Positions 18,155 through 33,100 of a DNA stretch of 64,000 nucleotides are shown one piece after another; the first letter of the stretch is position 1; each line of letters starts with the position of its first letter. The position numbers were made by a program, and so were the translations under genes. The stretch lies in contig OY820914.1 of the NCBI GenBank assembly GCA_963682005.1, positions 3,782,001-3,846,000 on the forward strand, given 5' to 3'. The notes beneath the pieces are model-generated. The model made no database searches, had not been told where the DNA came from, and worked only from the letters and a program-made list of their open reading frames with translations. The stretch is from CAIYUC01 sp963682005. GTDB taxonomy: Bacteria > Bacteroidota > Bacteroidia > Bacteroidales > FEN-979.

Positions 18155-21100
18155 ATGAAAAAGCTTTACAATCGATATGCATCAGCCAAAACCATGAACA
18201 ACGCAGGCGCCATTCTTATATCCCTGCTCATGGTCATGTTGCTCGCAGGTTCGGCAAATGCCCAGGAAACAGTTATAACTGTACCGGGATATACTGTTGT
18301 CGGACCGCAAAACATAATCACAATATGTGTTGGAGGGTCTGTCACATTTTCTGTTGAAAATTCAACTTTTGACCATACATATTCTCTTTATAAAAGCGGC
18401 TTTAATCAGGATATAACCAGCACTGTGGAAGGCAGTACAATTACTTTTACGCCTCTATCTTTTTTATCAATACCTTCTTCTCCGCCGGTATATACGATTA
18501 TTGACCTTGATGATGAAGACCCGATTGTTCCCTGGATTTCATTTAAAATTGTGGTCGTCGCTGATCCAATCTCTTCAACAATGACTAAGACTCCAAATCT
18601 TTCATCAGTCTGTGACAACCAGGATGTTTCTGCTTCAGTCAATGTTGCAGGATCAGGTGGTGTAAGCTGTTCCAATATCTATGAATACAGGACACAGACA
18701 AGTATTGACGGCTGGATTAGCTGGGCTTCTTACACTGCAGGGACTAGTATCTCAACAGCAGGGAAGACTGGTGTTGAGATCCGTGCTTCCAGGGGAGGTT
18801 GCGGCGGTTCGGGTTGTTATGTAGATGCCAATATTTATTCGTGGACGGTTGTGAATGATTTTGAAATCCAGACACAACCTGAAGGAGCGACGGTTTGTTA
18901 CGGAGACAGGCATGAAATGTCGTTAACTGTGACCGGAGGTGTCCCTGCCTATTCCTACCAATGGCAGAGTTCAGAAACGCAATACGGGACTTACCTTGAT
19001 ATCAGCGGAGCACAGAGTCCAACATATAAACCCGCAGCTGATAATCCAGTTTCTGATAGAACTACATGGTACCAATGCAAGATCAATTCTGCAACCGGGT
19101 CAGGATGTCCCGAACAAATTACAACCCCGGTATCGATTACCGAAAGAGCTCAGTTTATTCCTGGAAACATTTCCAATGCATCCCAATCCATCTGCTATCA
19201 TCATGATGCAACAACGCTCAACGTTTCTCCTACAGGAGCGAACGGTACCTATTCTTACAAATGGTTTTATAAACTGACCGGAGACTGTGATGGCAGCGGA
19301 TGGACAGAAATTCCATCAACGAATTCACCCTCCTATACACCGACAGCGCTTACAACCACCACCATCTACCGGTGCGAAATAACACCGACGGGAACACCAT
19401 CATGCGGTGCCTTATGGACAGACAACTGTGCTACGATCACAGTGAGCAGCCTGGAATCAGCCCTGATGGTCGATCCTTCTTATAATTCAAGCACACCCGG
19501 GTGGGGATGTACAAAGTTCGCATCGATCCAGAACGCTGTTGACAGGCTCGAACTGGGGGATGCAGGCGGCACGATCAACATTGCTGCTACAGCGTATGAT
19601 GAATCGGTTACGGTGAAAAAAACAGGGATAACCTTTATCTCGTCCGGTATCATAGACATACAGCACAATCTCAGCCTTGCCAATGCCGGTGTTACCCTGA
19701 CCATGGATGGCGACCTTACCATCGACGGCACCCTGACGCTCACCGATGTTGATGATTACCTCGTGATCGACAACAACACCCTCACACTGAACGGGGCCAT
19801 TGCAGGAGACGGATCTCTGTCAGGCAGCAATGCATCCGGCCTGGTCATTACCGGCAGCGGAACATTCGGAACGGTGAATATTTCCGGCCCGCTGGGCGCT
19901 TTAACGATCAATCGTGCATCACAGACCATCAAGTTGGGAATCTGTGACTTTGTTTTTGAAGTGGATCATCTTGCCCTGACCAATGGTATACTGGAACTGA
20001 ATGCCAATATGCTTAAGGTCAGCCAGTCATATAGCCGGAATTCCGGCTCAATCAAGGGTGATGCATCAGCTTCTTTATTTTTCGGAGCTGCCATGACCGT
20101 AAGTGGAAATCTGGTATTTGATGCATCGGGACAGGCTCTTGCAGAACTGACATCGGATATGGCAGGAAGCATTACTCTTACTACGCCTTTAACATCCACT
20201 TCAGTAACCTGGAACAACGGTACGTTTGTGACCGGTTCATCGGCAGCGCTTACGGCAGGCGTTTTAACGGTAGAGGTGACTGCAACGCTGACGACAGGTG
20301 CCGCGCTCCAGGCAGCCACGCTGACAAATATCGGCGCTGTTAACCTGGGAGGCGATGCTGTGATCACTGATATGCTTACTATGGGAGACTTTTCCAATCC
20401 ATTAGTTCTTTCTTCATTGGATTTCAGGGGCAGGACACTGACACTAGAAGGTACAATCAATGTTACAGAGACCAGTTCTTTCATTACAAATGCTACATCC
20501 AACCTGATTCTTAACGGTTCAACCGCATGGGATCTGCATCATGCCATCACTTTACTGGGTGACCTGACGATCAACCGCAGCGGCGGTGTGACGATGACAC
20601 ACGATCTGGATGTGAGAAATGTTCTGACTTTAACAAACGGTGACTTTACTATGGGTGCGTATACACTGACCATTAATAATGCAATGGCAGGAAGCCTGGG
20701 CAACCTGAAATCAGATGCTTCCTCAGAACTTTATATTTGGGGCACAGGAGCAGGAATTCATATTCCTGCGCTGGGAAATCTTCTCCTCCTGACTGTTAAT
20801 AACCCCAATGGAGCTGCTATTGATGGAGCCATAAGCATACACGACAAACTAACCTTACGAAATGGTCTCCTCAGCGGTGGCGGTAATTTAATCATGCTTG
20901 ATGGAAAAACCATCGATCGTTACAGGTCAGGGGCGATTTGGGGCCGTCTAGATGCTGAGCCGGAATTTGGAGCTTCTGTTAACGTCCGTTATATCGGTGA
21001 TACGCGAATGACTACCGGATTTGAGCTTCCGACGGCAAGTGTTGTGACGGATGTAACAGTCGGCAACAATTCAGCCGGCGTTGACCTTGGCGGCGACCGT

Positions 21101-24100
21101 GTGATCCACAATCTGACGTTTTTCTATGGTGATTTTTCAATCGGTTCCAAGACACTTACCCTAAATGGGGGACTGACGTTTCAAAACTATGGCACTTTAG
21201 TTGGCGGCACAACGTCAAACCTGATCCTTGGAGGAACGGCAGCGTTCAACCTTCCTTCCAGTGTTTCAGCGTTAAACGACCTTACAATCGACCGTAGCGG
21301 GGGTGTTTCACTACTTGGAGATTTATCGCTCGAAGGATTTTTATACCTGACCTCAGGTAATTTCAACCTAGGAAACTACCGGTTAACACTAAAGAAACAA
21401 ATCCAGGGAACAACGGCTAACCTGGTTGCGACCTCTTCGTCGAAGATCACAATTGCCGGAACAGTATCCGGGATCGTGATACCCTCCACGGTTACAGCAC
21501 TCAATAACTTCACGCTGAATAATGCACAGGGCACGACACTCCAGGGAGTGCTGGCATTAGCCAGTCTAACCCTCACAAATGGATTGATGAACTTAGGAGG
21601 TTATAATCTTACAACAGTTACCGCCTCAGGAAATTCGGACAGCTATGTCGTAGCCAATGCTTTACAGGCAGGGAGATTTGCCATGACCGGTGTTACCGGA
21701 TCAGTTACCATGCCTGTCGGTTACGGCATCGGATCCTATACCCCTTTGCAGGTGAGCAATACTGCTCCTGAGGATTTCAGTATCGCCATCAGGCAGATCA
21801 GCAACATGAGCGATTTTACTTATCCTGTTCCTTCTCCCGACTTTGTTCAGTTAGAATGGGAACTGGCACGTACAGGCTCCGGCACTGCCGAGGTGACTTT
21901 TAACTGGAATTATGAAGGCTATGGCAGCGCACCGACTGAAGTAGGACATTACAGCACCAGTGTATGGTCTCCGGCTGGTACGATTACGGCATCATCCACC
22001 ACTTCCGTTACCGTGAGCGGTGTTACCGCATTTTCTCCTTTTGCAGCTTATGGCAGCAAATTGGCAGTTGTTTATGTGGATGACATTAACGGGAATGATA
22101 CCTATACGGGCGAACATGCCACCAATTCACCGGCTGGTACTGGTCCGAAGAAAACCATGACCGAAGCCCATAATGTGGTTGTAGGAGATGGCACCGGAAA
22201 GCTGATCATTGCCGATGGGACATCTTATGCTGAAGATCTGGCTGTGAGTAAAACGCTGATCTTTGAGACAACGACTCCGACCGCAGGAACATTTACACTC
22301 GGACAAACCCTTACGGTTACCGGCACACATGTCATCACGATGAATGGTAATATGGTTGTTCAAGGGGCATTGACATTAACCGCTTCGGGAGATAAAATTA
22401 ATGTCGGAGCACATTCACTTTCTTTGGGAAGCTCCTGGAGTGGCAACGGATTCATCGTTGGTGGTGCAACCTCCAACCTCTCATTGGGCGGGCCTGTTTC
22501 ATCATTCAACCTTGAGAGCAATGTACTTTATGACCTCACCATCAACGGAGCAGGCACGGTTGTCCTTAACACAAATTTTGCCGTCGACGGTACCTTAGCC
22601 CTGACGAATCCTACGGATTATCTTGCCATTGGTTCGCATACACTTACGCTGAACGGAACATTATCCGGAGACGGTTACCTGCAGGGAACAAGTTCTTCCA
22701 TTCTGACTATAAATGGCAGCGGAGCTTTCGGAACGATGAACCTGAATGGGGAATTGTCCACTTTAAACCTCCTTAGGGGATCATCAGGAACCATCACTTT
22801 AGGGACTTGTAGTTACCCATTCAAAGTGGATATTTTATCCCTTTCGGCAGGGAACCTCGACCTTGGAGACAATCTGCTTGAGATAGATGGTGTTTACACG
22901 AGGGGGAGCGGTACTTTCTACGCTTCAACAACAAGCCTTGCAGGGCTTTATTTCAGCGGTTTAACAACAGGTGAGCTGATCTTTAGCGGTGGTACACCCA
23001 TTCTGCCGGAACTTTATCTGAATACTCCCATGTCAATAAATATAGGTACAGCAATGGAAATCGGATCCGCTATGGTGAACACCGGGGAACTTACCACATC
23101 TGAAGCAGTGACGTTCGGAATGATAGAGAATGCCGCCAATATTACTCTAGGCGATGATGCCAGTGTTACGGGGTTGTTTGCACTGACTGATCCGGCTGCA
23201 ATTTTTGCTGTTGGGGGGAATACCCTCACATTCAACGGTGATATCACCGGAACCGAATTTGGAACTCTTCAAGCTGATGCTACATCAACCCTTGTGTTCA
23301 ACGGAACCACTGAATTTGACCTTCCTTCAAATATTTCGGAACTTAAAAACCTGACGATCAACCGTATTGATGGTGTGAACCTGACCGGCGACCTGGATGT
23401 GAAAAACGACCTTATGCTGACAAGCGGTGATTTTTCCATAGGCGGCCATAAACTGACCATCAATAATGCGATCGGCGGAAACCTGGCAAACCTGAAATCA
23501 GATGCTTCTTCCACATTTGAAGTTGCATTGAGCGGCCTTGGAACAGGATCGGGCATTCATGTTCCGGCTCTTTCAGATTTGAAAGAGCTTATCCTTGACA
23601 ATTCACATGGTGCAATTGTTGATGGCGGGATCACGATCCACGATCAATTGACACTGAAATCAGGAATCCTGAGCGGCAGCGATAACCTGTCGATCATGAC
23701 CGGGAAAACCATCGACCGGAGTGGTGGCAGTTTAAGCGCTGAACCAACATTCTTCACCTCCGTCAAAGTTCATTATACAGGCTCATCACTTATAACCACG
23801 GGATATGAATTGCCAGATGGGTTCAGTCCGGCGATCACTGATGTAACGGTGGATAATGGAGGAGCCGGAGTAAAGCTTGGAAACAACCGAGTTATCCATG
23901 ACCTGACACTTACTAATGGCGATTTTTCCATTGACGGCAAAACATTGACAATTAATGGTGATTTGTCAGTAACCACGGGCCAGCTTAATGGAGGTATCAC
24001 CTCGAACCTGAGCCTTGGAGGGACGGCAGCATTCAACCTTCCTTCCAATATAACGGATTTGAATGATCTTGAGATCAACCGCACCGGAGGCGTCTCACTT

Positions 24101-27100
24101 CTTGGAGACCTTTCTTTAGAGGGCTTTCTGTATCTGACTACTGGTGACTTCAACCTTACCGGTAACAGGCTAACGATCAAATCTCCGATCCAGGGAGTGA
24201 CAGACAACCTGGTCACGACATCTTCTTCGAAAATTACAATAGCCGGATCAGTATCCGGGATCATTATACCATCCACGGTGACTGTTTTAAATAATCTGAA
24301 ATTAGATAACGTTGCGGGTACTGCGCTTCAGGGAGCCTTATCTCTTGGAAGTCTTACCCTCACCAATGGATTGATTAACCTGGGTAATTATGACCTTACT
24401 ACGGCAGTTGTTACCGGAAGCTCCTCCAGCTATGTGATTGCAGATGCTGCAACGGCTGGTAAGTTTAAGGTCACAGGAGTAACTTCAGCTGTTTCTATGC
24501 CGGTAGGGTATTCCTCATCTTCCTATACACCGCTTTCTGTCAGCAACAGTACATCGGCCGATTTTGCCATTGCGATCAAGCACATTGAAAACATGAGCGA
24601 TTTTACCTCTCCTGTTCCCTCTCCGGAATGGGTGAAACTGGAATGGGAGCTTGAAAGGACTGGCGGAGGCACTGCAGAAGTGACTTTCAGATGGAATTCA
24701 GGTGAACAGCATCCTGATGTCTTTACACCTTCAGCAGTCGGACATTTTGACGGCACTGCATGGTTGCCGGCAGGCAGCATATCAGCCACTACAACATCAG
24801 CAACAGTAAGCGGGATCACTTCGTTCTCACCCTTTGCAGCCTATGGAGGGTTGATCGACCCGGTTTATGTAAATGATGTAACGGGAAGTAACGCCAATAC
24901 AGGGGAAACGCCGGATAACATTCCAGCTGGAACTGGTCCGAAGAAGACCATCGAACAAGGACTTACCGTCGTTATAAATACGGGAGGAACAATCTATGTA
25001 GCTGATGGAACCTACAATCTGACCTCTCCACTTGATATAACCAAAGAAGTAAGCATTATAGGAAATATTGCAACACCTGCGAATGTTGTTGTCAATGCAC
25101 CTTCAGGAGGGGTTATCAGCGGTGCCAATTCGTGTTTTGTTGTTATGGCTGATAATGTCTCAATCAAGGGTTTCAGGATTCAGGGTGCATTTCATACTGC
25201 TTTAGCCCAAAATGCCGGAATTTATGTGAATGACCAGGCACTTGGTCATTCTGGTCTTGAAAACATCACGATCAGTAACAACGAACTGTTTAACAATGGC
25301 TATGGAATCATTGCTGCAGACCTGAGAAACTCAATCATTTCCTACAACAAGGTTTACAGTTCAAAAAAGGTTACAGGCAAAGAATCTGAATCCGGAGTGG
25401 GTATCGTTCTTTACGGAAGGCATGAAGATGCTCTACGTACTTATAATGTTACGATTGATCACAATGAAGTTTACAACAATGAGACTGAAGGGATCAGGGT
25501 AGATGTAGAATCTGGTGCCGGAGGAACAAATTTTGTAAACGACCTGGCAATTGTTATCAGCACCAACACCATTTACAATAATGGAAGTACCATCGGAGGA
25601 GTTGATAAATTTGTGGGTATAAAATCCGCTGGTTGGAGTAAAGGCGTGACTCTCAGTCTTAATGAGATTTACAACCATAAAGGAGCCACGATCTCACCAA
25701 GCAGTGGAAATGCAGGAATATGGATTGCAGCCAGCAATGATTGGGAAATTAGCTCTGATAATAACATTCACGATAATCTTAATGGTATTTTCTTTGCCTA
25801 TTCAACTTTTGATCCCGGTTCAGGAAGCCATGTTATTAATGGAAATGATATTCATGGAAATGTAAGAGGTATCTCTATTGATGATGGTTCTGAAGCAGTT
25901 GTAAACTATAATAAAATTTATTCGAATAACAGTACAACATTTTCTGGAATCGGGTATACCCCGTTTGGGGTTTATAACAACAGCACCACAGATTTGGATG
26001 CAAAATATAATTGGTGGGGCAGTGCCAAAGGTCCGACGGTTTCATCCAATGTATGTGGTGACGGTGACAGGATCACAAGCAATGTTACCTATGAGCCATG
26101 GTACAACAATGACGTTTTTACCACCCAGGTATACAAGCTGGTGGCTTACACGATAGGAGGAACCAAGAGCGTTTGTATTGCCGAGCACACAAATATCACT
26201 CTTTCAGGTTCTCAAAACGGAAGCAATTATAAATATAAGTTGTATAAAGATGGGATTGAAGTGCCCGGTTCAGAACAAGACGGAACGGGAAGTTCACTAT
26301 CCTGGAATGTAACAACCTCCACAACCAGTCTTTATACAGTGAAAGCCAGGAATACCCTGAATTCATGTGAACTTGATATGAGCGGCAGCGCCAGGCTGTA
26401 TGTAGGTCCTGTGACTGTTATTTCGAGCCTTTCAGGACATTGTGAAGGTGCATCAATTGACGTTCCTGTCAAGGTAGCTTCATTTGTCCAGGTCGGTTCG
26501 ATCACTCTGACACTGAATTACAATTCTGCCCTTACGTATGCCGGTTACACGGTTCCCATCGGGGGGCCTGCAGTGACGATTTTCCCGGCAGGATCCGGTG
26601 TTCTTACAGTGGCCTATATGGTGACAAATCCTTTGGCACCGATCACGCTTCCTGACAGTTCGACACTATTCACCCTTCAATTTACTTATAACGGTGGAAA
26701 TGGAACTGTTACATTTTACGATCCTCCGGAACAGACTGAAGCATGTGAATATGCCTGGATAGAGCCGCCAGCCCATCCAGGAGACCCGTTGAGTTATGTT
26801 CCGTTCTGTGATATTCCCAAAGCCAATTATTATTTTGACGGGACGGTGACGGGATTCCTGAGACCAAGAGCTTCCCTGACCGGAACAACAGCCATGTGCC
26901 TCAACCAATCCACTGATCTTTCGATAAGCTTCACGGAAGGAACAGCTCCCTGGTATTACAGTATCAATGGAGGTGCTGAAGTTACAGCCTCAACCAACCC
27001 CGAAACGATCCATGTAAGCCCGACTACCACAACAGATTATTCAATCACCAGCCTTCGGGATGCTCATTGCACTTCAATTTCTGCCGATTATGCAGGAACG

Positions 27101-30100
27101 GTGAGGGTTACTGTTAATCCGCTGCCGGATGCACCCATTGCAGGCGATTACAATAATTCCTATGACGGTGCAACTCATTGGGGAACTGCAACACCTCCGG
27201 TCGATTCGCATATAGTATGGTATACCGCCTCATCAGGTGGCACCGAGACTGTGGCCCCGTCACGGAAGTATGTCGGTTCATCTTCCGCCTGGGCAGAATC
27301 AGTGGTAAATACAACCGGGTGTAAAAGCACTTCGAGGACGTTGGTGACGGTGACAATAACTAATAAACCAGTCACCGTGACGGCAGTGACCGACACAAAG
27401 ATCTATGATGGAGGCATTAGTTCATCAGCAGTTCCTATGGTAGGACCTCTTGCCAGTGGCGATGTTGTGAACGCAGTTCCGACCCAGACCTATGACAATA
27501 AGACTGTGGGTACAGGTCACGTGATGACGGCAGTAGGACTGACGATTAAGGATGCCCTCTCTGCAGACGTAACCTCAAACTATACGATCACCTATGATAA
27601 GGATTACACAGGAGTTATCAATCTGAAGGCAGTAAGTGTGACAGCAGTGACGGATACCAAGACGTATGATGGAGGTGTTACTTCCTCGGCTTCACCGATA
27701 GTAGGGACACTTGCCACTGGTGATGCTGTATTGGCTGCACCAACCCAGGTTTACGACGACAAGAATATTGGAACCACGCATGTTCTGAGTGCTTCCGGCC
27801 TGACGATCAAGGATGCCGGGAATGTTGATGTAACGGCGAACTATACCATCACCTATGTACCATCAGCGGCAACAGGCGTTATCAATCTGAAGGCAGTAAG
27901 TGTGACAGCAGTGACGGATACCAAGACGTATGATGGAGGTGTTACTTCCTCGGCTTTACCGATAGTCGGGACACTTGCTGCGGGAGATGCTGTACTGGCT
28001 GCACCGACGCAGGTTTACGACAACAAGAATATCGGAACCATGCATGTTCTGACGGCTTCTGGCCTGACGATCAAGGATGCCGGGAATGTTGATGTAACGG
28101 CAAACTATACGATCACCTATGTACCATCACCGGCAACAGGAGTTATCAATCTGAAGGCAGTAAGTGTGACAGCAGTGACAGATACCAAGACGTATGATGG
28201 AGGTGTTACTTCCTCGGCTTCACCGATAGTAGGGACACTTGCCACTGGTGATGCTGTATTGGCTGCACCAACCCAGGTTTACGACAACAAGAATATCGGA
28301 ACCATGCATGTTCTGACGGCTTCCGGCCTGACGATCAAGGATGCCGGGAATGTTGATGTAACGGCGAACTACACCATCACCTATGTACCATCACCGGCAA
28401 CAGGCGTTATCAATCTGAAGGCAGTAAGTGTGACAGCAGTGACGGATACCAAGACGTATGATGGAGGTGTTACTTCCTCGGCTTCACCGATAGTAGGGAC
28501 ACTTGCCACTGGTGATGCTGTATTGGCTGCACCAACCCAGGTTTACGACGACAAGAATATCGGAACCACGCATGTTCTGACGGCTTCCGGCCTGACGATC
28601 AAGGATGCCGGGAATGTTGATGTAACGGCAAACTATACGATCACCTATGTACCATCACCGGCAACAGGAGTTATCAATCTGAAGGCAGTAAGTGTGACAG
28701 CAGTGACGGATACCAAGACGTATGATGGAGGTGTTGCTTCCTCGGCTTCACCGATAGTAGGGACACTTGCCACGGGTGATGCTATACTGGCTGCACCAAC
28801 CCAGGTTTACGACGACAAGAATATCGGAACCACGCATGTTCTGACGGCTTCCAGCCTGACGATCAAGGATGCCGGGAATGTTGATGTAACGGCAAACTAT
28901 ACGATCACCTATGTGCCATCACCGGCAACAGGAGTTATCAATCTGAAGGCATTAAGTGTGACAGCAGTGACGGATACCAAGACGTATGATGGAGGTGTTA
29001 CTTCCTCGGCTTCACCGATAGTAGGGACACTTGCCACGGGTGATGCTGTATTGGCTGCACCAACCCAGGTTTACGACGACAAGAATGTAGGGACAACGCA
29101 CGTTCTGAGTGCTTCCGGCCTGACGATCAAGGATGCCGGGAATGTTGATGTAACGGCAAACTATACGATCACCTATGTACCATCACCGGCAACAGGAGTT
29201 ATCAATCTGAAGGCAGTAAGTGTGACAGCAGTGACGGATACCAAGACGTATGATGGAGGTGTTACTTCCTCGGCTTCACCGATAGTAGGGACACTTGCCA
29301 CTGGTGATGCTGTATTGGCTGCACCAACCCAGGTTTACGACAACAAGAATATCGGAACCACGCATGTTCTGAGTGCTTCCGGCCTGACGATCAAGGATGC
29401 CGGGAATGTTGATGTAACGGCAAACTATACGATCACCTATGTACCATCACCGGCAACAGGAGTTATTAATCTGAAGGCAGTAAGTGTGACAGCAGTGACG
29501 GATACCAAGACGTATGATGGAGGAGTTACTTCCTCGGCTTCACCGATAGTAGGGATACTTGCCACGGGTGATGCTGTACTGGCTGCACCAACCCAGGTTT
29601 ACGACAACAAGAATATCGGAACCACGCATGTTCTGACGGCTTCCGGCCTGACGATCAAGGATGCCGGGAATGTTGATGTAACGGCGAACTATACCATCAC
29701 CTATGTACCATCACCGGCAACAGGAGTAATCAATCTGAAGGCAGTAAGCGTGACAGCAGTGACGGATACCAAGACGTATGATGGAGGTGTTACTTCCTCG
29801 GCTTCACCGATAGTAGGGACACTTGCCACGGGCGATGCTGTATTGGCTGCGCCGACGCAGGTTTACGACGACAAGAATGTAGGGACAACGCATGTTCTGA
29901 GTGCTTCCGGCCTGACCATTCAGGATGCCAGTTTAGTAAACGTGACAGCAAACTATACCATTACGTATATACCATCACCGGCAACAGGAGTTATTAATCT
30001 GAAGGCAGTAAGTGTGACAGCAGTGACGGATACCAAGACGTATGATGGAGGTGTTACTTCCTCGGCTTCACCGATAGTAGGGACACTTGCCACTGGTGAT

Positions 30101-33100
30101 GCTGTACTGGCTGCACCAACCCAGGTTTACGACAACAAGAATATCGGAACCACGCATGTTCTGAGTGCTTCTGGCCTGACGATCAAGGATGCCGGGAATG
30201 TTGATGTAACGGCGAACTATACGATCACCTATGTACCATCAGCGGCAACAGGAGTTATCAATCTGAAGGCAGTAAGTGTGACAGCAGTGACGGATACCAA
30301 GACGTATGATGGAGGTGTTACTTCCTCGGCTTCACCGATAGTAGGGACACTTGCCACGGGTGATGCTGTACTGGCTGCACCAACCCAGGTTTACGACGAC
30401 AAGAATGTAGGGACAACGCATGTTCTGAGTGCTTCCGGCCTGACCATTAAAGATGGCTTGAATGTAGACGTAACGGCAAACTATACGATCACCTATGTAC
30501 CATCACCGGCAACAGGAGTTATTAATCTGAAGGCAGTAAGTGTGACAGCAGTGACGGATACCAAGACGTATGATGGAGGTGTTACTTCCTCGGCTTCACC
30601 GATAGTAGGGACACTTGCCACGGGTGATGCTGTATTGGCTGCACCAACCCAGGTTTACGACGACAAGAATATCGGAACCACGCATGTTCTGACGGCTTCC
30701 GGCCTGACGATCAAGGATGCCGGGAATGTTGATGTAACGGCGAACTATACGATCACCTATGTACCATCACCGGCAACAGGCGTTATCAATCTGAAGGCAG
30801 TAAGTGTGACAGCAGTGACGGATACCAAGACGTATGATGGAGGTGTTACTTCCTCGGCTTCACCGATAGTAGGGATACTTGCCACTGGTGATGCTGTATT
30901 GGCTGCACCAACCCAGGTTTACGACGACAAGAATATCGGAACCACTCATGTTCTGAGTGCTTCCGGCCTGACCATTCAGGATGCCAGTTTAGTAAACGTG
31001 ACAGCAAACTATACCATTACGTATATACCATCACCGGCAACAGGAGTTATTAATCTGAAGGCAGTAAGTGTGACAGCAGTGACGGATACCAAGACGTATG
31101 ATGGAGGTGTTACTTCCTCGGCTTCACCGATAGTAGGGACACTTGCCACTGGTGATGCTGTACTGGCTGCACCAACCCAGGTTTACGACAACAAGAATAT
31201 AGGGACAACGCACGTTCTGAGTGCTTCCGGCCTGACCATTCAGGATGCCAGTTTAGTAAACGTGACAGCAAACTATACCATTACCTATGTACCATCAGCG
31301 GCAACAGGAGTTATCAATCTGAAGGCAGTAAGTGTGACAGCAGTGACGGATACCAAGACGTATGATGGAGGTGTTACTTCCTCGGCTTCACCGATAGTAG
31401 GGACACTTGCCACTGGTGATGCTGTATTGGCTGCACCAACCCAGGTTTACGACGACAAGAATATCGGAACCACGCATGTTCTGACGGCTTCCGGCCTGAC
31501 GATCAAGGATGCCTGGAATGTTGATGTAACGGCAAACTATACGATCACCTATGTACCATCACCGGCAACAGGAGTTATCAATCTGAAGGCAGTAAGTGTG
31601 ACAGCAGTGACGGATACCAAGACGTATGATGGAGGTGTTGCTTCCTCGGCTTCACCGATAGTAGGGACACTTGCCACGGGTGATGCTATACTGGCTGCAC
31701 CAACCCAGGTTTACGACGACAAGAATATCGGAACCACGCATGTTCTGAGTGCTTCCGGCCTGACCATTCAGGATGCCAGTTTAGTAAACGTGACAGCAAA
31801 CTATACCATTACGTATGTACCATCAGCGGCAACAGGAGTTATCAATCTGAAGGCAGTAAGTGTGACAGCAGTGACGGATACCAAGACGTATGATGGAGGT
31901 GTTACTTCCTCGGCTTCACCGATAGTAGGGACACTTGCCACGGGTGATGCTGTATTGGCTGCACCAACCCAGGTTTACGACAACAAGAATATCGGAACCA
32001 CGCATGTTCTGAGTGCTTCCGGCCTGACGATCAAGGATGCCGGGAATGTTGATGTAACGGCAAACTATACGATCACCTATGTACCATCACCGGCAACAGG
32101 AGTTATCAATCTGAAGGCAGTAAGTGTGACAGCAGTGACGGATACCAAGACGTATGATGGAGGTGTTACTTCCTCGGCTTCCCCGATAGTAGGGACACTT
32201 GCCGCGGGAGATGCTGTACTGGCTGCACCAACTCAGGTTTACGACAACAAGAATATCGGAACCACGCATGTTCTGACGGCTTCCGGCCTGACGATCAAGG
32301 ATGCCGGGAATGTTGATGTAACGGCGAACTATACGATCACCTATGTACCATCAGCGGCAACAGGAGTTATCAATCTGAAGGCAGTAAGTGTGACAGCAGT
32401 GACGGATACCAAGACGTATGATGGAGGTGTTACTTCCTCGGCTTCACCGATAGTAGGGACACTTGCCACTGGTGATGCTGTATTGGCTGCACCAACCCAG
32501 GTTTACGACGACAAGAATATCGGAACCACGCATGTTCTGACGGCTTCCGGCCTGACGATCAAGGATGCCGGGAATGTTGATGTAACGGCAAACTATACGA
32601 TCACCTATGTACCATCACCGGCAACAGGAGTTATCAATCTGAAGGCAGTAAGTGTGACAGCAGTGACGGATACCAAGACGTATGATGGAGGTGTTACTTC
32701 CTCGGCTTCACCGATAGTAGGGACACTTGCCACGGGTGATGCTGTATTGGCTGCACCAACCCAGGTTTACGACGACAAGAATATCGGAACCACGCATGTT
32801 CTGACGGCTTCTGGCCTGACGATCAAGGATGCCGGGAATGTTGATGTAACGGCAAACTATACGATCACCTATGTACCATCACCGGCAACAGGAGTTATTA
32901 ATCTGAAGGCAGTAAGTGTGACAGCAGTGACGGATACCAAGACGTATGATGGAGGAGTTACTTCCTCGGCTTCACCGATAGTAGGGACACTTGCCACGGG
33001 CGATGCTGTATTGGCTGCGCCGACGCAGGTTTACGACGACAAGAATGTAGGGACAACGCATGTTCTGAGTGCTTCCGGCCTGACGATCAAGGGTGCCGGG